Below, in pieces: positions 6,887 to 8,996 of a stretch of DNA of 8,996 bases. Numbering within the stretch: position 1 is the first letter of the stretch; the number at the start of each line of letters is the position of its first letter. The translations under genes and the position numbers were made by a program. The notes under the pieces were generated by a model. That model was given only the letters and a program-made list of their open reading frames with translations, did not search any database and had not been told where the DNA came from. Origin of the DNA: Xanthobacteraceae bacterium (GTDB taxonomy: Bacteria; Pseudomonadota; Alphaproteobacteria; Rhizobiales; Xanthobacteraceae); NCBI GenBank assembly GCA_030039655.1, contig JASHVC010000130.1:1-8996 (forward strand). The letters run 5' to 3'.

Positions 6887-8098
6887 TTGCGTGTGCTTCA
6901 TGCGTACAAGGTTTTTCCGCCCGATGTGATGGGTGGCATTCCCGAGGTAATCACGCGTCTCGCCGAGGGTATGTCAGCTCGGCATCAATCTTCTGTGCTG
7001 ATCGCTCGCAGTCGGGGGTGGGGCCGTCAATATTTCTGGAACGGTGTACCGATCGAAGCCGCGACGTCGCTTGGGACCGTTATTTCGACGCCAATTTCGC
7101 TAAGCTTTCCCCTGCTTTTGGCTCAGCGATTGCGAACGACGGATCTTGCCGTTCTCCATCATCCTTTTCCACTCAACGATTTCGGAGCTAGAATCGGTCT
7201 GTCGCATCGCACGGCCCTGATCGTGCATTGGCACGCGGAGATCGTCGGTCGGCGCCCATTGTCCAATTTTCTCGCACCTGTCGTCCGCCGTACCCTGGCT
7301 CGGGCTCAACACATCATCGTTTCGCACCCAACGTTGCTTGCAAACTCGCCGTTTGTTGCGGCGTACCGCGATAAGTGCACGGTCATACCGCACGGCATTG
7401 ACGTGAATTACTGGGGCGACCTCGACAGGTGCCAACTTCAGAAGGTTGCGGCGCTGCGATCTCGCTACCCACGCTTGGTCATCACCACGGGACGGCTGGT
7501 GGCATATAAAGGCCATCACATTCTCCTGGAAGCGCTGCGAAGAGTGAACGCCACGCTGGCCATTGTGGGTGAGGGCCCACTGAACAAGCAGTTACGGCGG
7601 ACGGCAAAACAATTTGGCGTCGGCGACAGAATCCTACTGACCGGTGCGCTGTCACGTGACGACCTCAAGGTGCACCTACATGCCGCGCGGGTCTATGCCT
7701 TTCCGTCCGTCACCGTCGCGGAGGCATTCGGGATCGCCCAGGTGGAAGCAATGGCAGTCGGATTGCCGATCGTGAACACGGATTTGCCGACCGGCGTTCC
7801 CCATGTCGCGCGCAATGGCGTTGAGGCGCTGACGACGCCGCCGAATGATCCCGCTGCGCTGGCCGCTGCGATCGAGCGACTATTGGGCGACCGGGAACTC
7901 TCGCAGCGGCTCGGCGCTGCGGGGCGCGCTCGAGCAGCGGCGGAGTACAAGCTGGAGAAATTCGTCACGCAAACCGAAAGGCTTTACGAGAGCGCCGTGG
8001 AACGTGTTTGCGAGTCGCCGCGTCAACACATGCACCTTTGGAAGTCTTGGCGAATTGCTGCGACAGGCCTGCTTAAACCCAGTCAACAACGTGAGTGA
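6887..8098 (+). CDS. GT4-family glycosyltransferase
   Basis: 403 residues with a GT-B fold, probably peripheral to the inner membrane. The N-terminal acceptor domain begins MRVLHAYKVFPPDVMGGIPE, with the Gly-rich loop typical of GT4. It carries LIVHWHAEIVG (111-121), where GT4 enzymes often place an active-site His. The donor domain has IPHGID (167-172), TGRLVAYKGHHILLEAL (201-217) with the conserved R203 and K208, VGEGPL (227-232), and VAEAFGIAQVEAMAVGLPIV (277-296) with the exact E-x7-E motif (E279, E287). It is a retaining transferase, perhaps mannosyl-like by motif style, but the sugar is not determinable. The start is TTG at 6887, with GGA nine bases upstream; a stop at 6845 limits the frame, and GTG at 6893 is the alternative. 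It diverges from the aminotransferase operon and shares its 400-bp regulatory region. It is followed by a weak terminator. Confidence 0.92.
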   Translation: MRVLHAYKVFPPDVMGGIPEVITRLAEGMSARHQSSVLIARSRGWGRQYFWNGVPIEAATSLGTVISTPISLSFPLLLAQRLRTTDLAVLHHPFPLNDFGARIGLSHRTALIVHWHAEIVGRRPLSNFLAPVVRRTLARAQHIIVSHPTLLANSPFVAAYRDKCTVIPHGIDVNYWGDLDRCQLQKVAALRSRYPRLVITTGRLVAYKGHHILLEALRRVNATLAIVGEGPLNKQLRRTAKQFGVGDRILLTGALSRDDLKVHLHAARVYAFPSVTVAEAFGIAQVEAMAVGLPIVNTDLPTGVPHVARNGVEALTTPPNDPAALAAAIERLLGDRELSQRLGAAGRARAAAEYKLEKFVTQTERLYESAVERVCESPRQHMHLWKSWRIAATGLLKPSQQRE

Positions 8099-8112
8099 CG
8101 AGACTTAACGCG

Positions 8113-8146
8113 CCGCTGAGCGGAGCTAGGCCTCTCTACTTTTTTT
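8113..8146 (+). terminator. Weak rho-independent terminator after the GT4 gene
   Basis: CCGC-TGA-GCGG (8113-8123) forms a short stem. A GC-rich AGGCCT palindrome (8128-8133) follows, then a run of seven T (8140-8146). Position, 15-48 bp after the TGA stop, and the T-run fit termination. The stem is short and lies some 16 bases before the T-run, so efficiency is doubtful. Confidence 0.35.
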
Positions 8147-8332
8147 GAGACGACCAACGGCCGGACGCATTTGATCGCAGCGGCCGCCTGTCGAATAAAA
8201 CAAACAGATTGAAATCAAATCCCCAGAAAAGGATTGTCCTAATCTTAAGGAAGACTCTTTTTTCGAACTCCTCAAAGCAAGCGTTGAATGTCGCTTCGTC
8301 CTCGCAGATTGAGCGCCCCTGATGTAATCGTA

Positions 8333-8379
8333 CCGGTCTAATAACCAAAATTTAATAGAGCTGGACGCGCCGGTCTGAT
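8333..8379 (+). repeat. Imperfect direct repeat CCGGTCT[A/G]AT
   Basis: CCGGTCTAAT (8333-8342) and CCGGTCTGAT (8370-8379) are nine of ten identical, with starts 37 bp apart. They lie 66-112 bp before the heptosyltransferase start, flanking the AT-rich AAAATTTAATAG stretch. They could be paired regulator half-sites; chance is possible. Confidence 0.3.
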
Positions 8380-8392
8380 CGTAGGGAATCTC

Positions 8393-8402
8393 GGTAATTA
8401 CC
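8393..8402. repeat. Perfect palindrome GGTAATTACC, candidate operator
   Basis: A 10-bp perfect palindrome ends 42 bases before the ATG at 8445, close to where a transcript start or operator would be expected. No known regulator is assigned. Confidence 0.3.
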
Positions 8403-8444
8403 TCCTCGTATCCTGCGGGCTCATCTCAATTGGGGCGTTATGGA

Positions 8445-8996
8445 ATGAACGTGCCTTTGCGTGGTGTTGACTTGCCTGACACGGCCAAGCCTCACCTTGT
8501 GCTCGTTCCCGATCCTTTGCCCGCACCGGTCCAGCCAACGCCGGTATCAACGCCGGCCAGTGACAATCCGGCGGCACCTTCCTCACAGGCAGACTCCGCC
8601 GCGTCCGCCGCTGGCTCGGCATCCGCGCCTCAGCCGAAACCTGCTTACCCGCCGCCCGCCGAGCCGCCCGCGCAGGAAGGTCCGCAGGGCATTCGGTTCG
8701 ATTTCAATAGCGGTTGCCGTTTGATGTTTCCGCAAGCCACCAAGCCGTGGAAGGTGCGGCTAAGCGATATCGATACAGGCAACGTTCTCTATGAGACCGA
8801 AATTGCCTCCGGGCGCGTGAATAGCGCCAAACGTTATTATGTGCGCTTCCGCATCGAAGTCTGGCAGCAGAATCAGCAGCTATTTTCTCATGATTATTGC
8901 GCTACTGGCCGTGACGTGTTGATTCAGCTTCCCGTCGGTACGCTTGGCGACACAGTGGGCTGGTTTCCGTATGCGGTAAAGTTCAAAGAGCGCCAT
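8445..8996 (+). CDS. Autotransporter heptosyltransferase, TibC/Aah (strand-loop-strand) family, N-terminal 184 residues, truncated at the window edge
   Basis: The frame is open from ATG 8445 to the last base and has no stop in the window. Residues 1-82 are a Pro/Ala/Ser-rich, probably disordered leader. From 83 the sequence shows the characteristic N-terminal beta domain: IRFDFNSGCRLMFP (83-96), WKVRLSDIDTGNVLYETEI (102-120) and NSAKRYYVRFRIEVW (126-140). The start of the GT-B core follows: GRDVLIQLPVGTLGDTVGWF (155-174) and PYAVKF (175-180). These match TibC/Aah/BAHT enzymes, which form metal-dependent dodecamers in the cytoplasm and move heptose from ADP-heptose to serines of autotransporter adhesins. 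The Cys-rich iron-binding part and the catalytic centre lie beyond the edge. A GGGG (8432-8435) serves as a weak ribosome site. The adhesin partner would be expected next to it, but none is in the window. The leader is much longer than in the E. coli enzymes as I recall them. Confidence 0.88.
   Translation, partial: MNVPLRGVDLPDTAKPHLVLVPDPLPAPVQPTPVSTPASDNPAAPSSQADSAASAAGSASAPQPKPAYPPPAEPPAQEGPQGIRFDFNSGCRLMFPQATKPWKVRLSDIDTGNVLYETEIASGRVNSAKRYYVRFRIEVWQQNQQLFSHDYCATGRDVLIQLPVGTLGDTVGWFPYAVKFKERH

Larger units (their letters stand above)
8147..8444. other. Spacer upstream of the heptosyltransferase gene, AT-rich in its middle
   Basis: No convincing gene. Bases about 8190-8275 and 8340-8357 are visibly richer in A and T than the neighbouring genes (for example AAAATTTAATAG), as expected around a promoter. 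CGGCCG occurs twice (8158-8163 and 8181-8186) and could pair. A 70-codon minus-strand frame (8348-8136, TTG start) has no recognisable similarity and opposes the flanking genes. The promoter of the heptosyltransferase probably lies here, but I see no confident -35/-10 pair. Confidence 0.4.

Noticed and set aside
6867..6929. ATG at 6867 as start for the plus-strand GT4 gene
   Set aside because: It is in another frame and stops after 20 codons. The GT frame itself must start at TTG 6887 or GTG 6893.
8136..8348. 70-codon minus-strand frame with a TTG start in the spacer before the heptosyltransferase
   Set aside because: No recognisable family, TTG start, opposite to both neighbours, and its end overlaps the T-run of the probable terminator. 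I see no evidence beyond an open frame.
1..8996. CRISPR arrays, tRNA/rRNA genes, insertion sequences or transposases
   Set aside because: No regularly spaced repeats, no cloverleaf-like sequence, and no transposase motifs or terminal repeats were seen on either strand by eye.

Overview
The window looks like part of a surface-glycan or glycoprotein locus from a Gram-negative bacterium, probably an alphaproteobacterium. The sequence is fairly GC-rich. All of the recognisable genes handle sugars: glycosyltransferases, a sugar aminotransferase, acyl/acetyltransferases and an autotransporter heptosyltransferase. The alphaproteobacterial placement is inference. It rests mainly on one perfect CtrA-type box (TTAA-N7-TTAAC) in the divergent intergenic region.

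Layout from left to right. (1) Bases 2-256, plus strand: the last 84 residues of a membrane acyltransferase-3 (OafA-like) protein entering from the left edge. (2) Bases 302-6485, minus strand: a four-gene block. In transcription order it holds a DegT/DnrJ/EryC1-type PLP sugar aminotransferase (GTG start, 6485-5205), a 205-bp spacer with dyad sequences and a TTGACA hexamer, a 762-residue protein made of two tandem GT-B glycosyltransferase-like halves (4998-2710), a GT4-type glycosyltransferase with an unusual internal hydrophobic segment (2719-1085, overlapping the previous gene by 10 bp), and a NeuD/PglD-type acetyltransferase (1048-302). (3) Bases 6486-6886: a divergent regulatory region with the CtrA-like box and three closely packed palindromes. 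(4) Bases 6887-8098, plus strand: a GT4 glycosyltransferase with a TTG start. (5) Bases 8099-8444: a spacer, AT-richer in its central part, with a weak terminator and small repeats. (6) Bases 8445-8996, plus strand: the first 184 residues of a TibC/Aah-type autotransporter heptosyltransferase, cut by the right edge. It begins with a Pro/Ala-rich leader of about 80 residues.

How the genes may work together (inference). The aminotransferase and the NeuD-like acetyltransferase fit the last two steps to an N-acetylated 4-amino-4,6-dideoxy sugar nucleotide, of the perosamine/bacillosamine/Qui4NAc kind. The NDP-sugar dehydratase they would need is not in the window. The two minus-strand transferase genes, the plus-strand GT4 and the O-acyltransferase could assemble and decorate an oligosaccharide. 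The TibC-type enzyme next door suggests, but does not prove, that the glycan locus is linked to a glycosylated autotransporter adhesin. That adhesin would lie beyond the right edge. The most notable points are the edge-truncated heptosyltransferase, the tandem-GT fusion, the membrane segment inside a GT-B enzyme, and the CtrA box before the operon.
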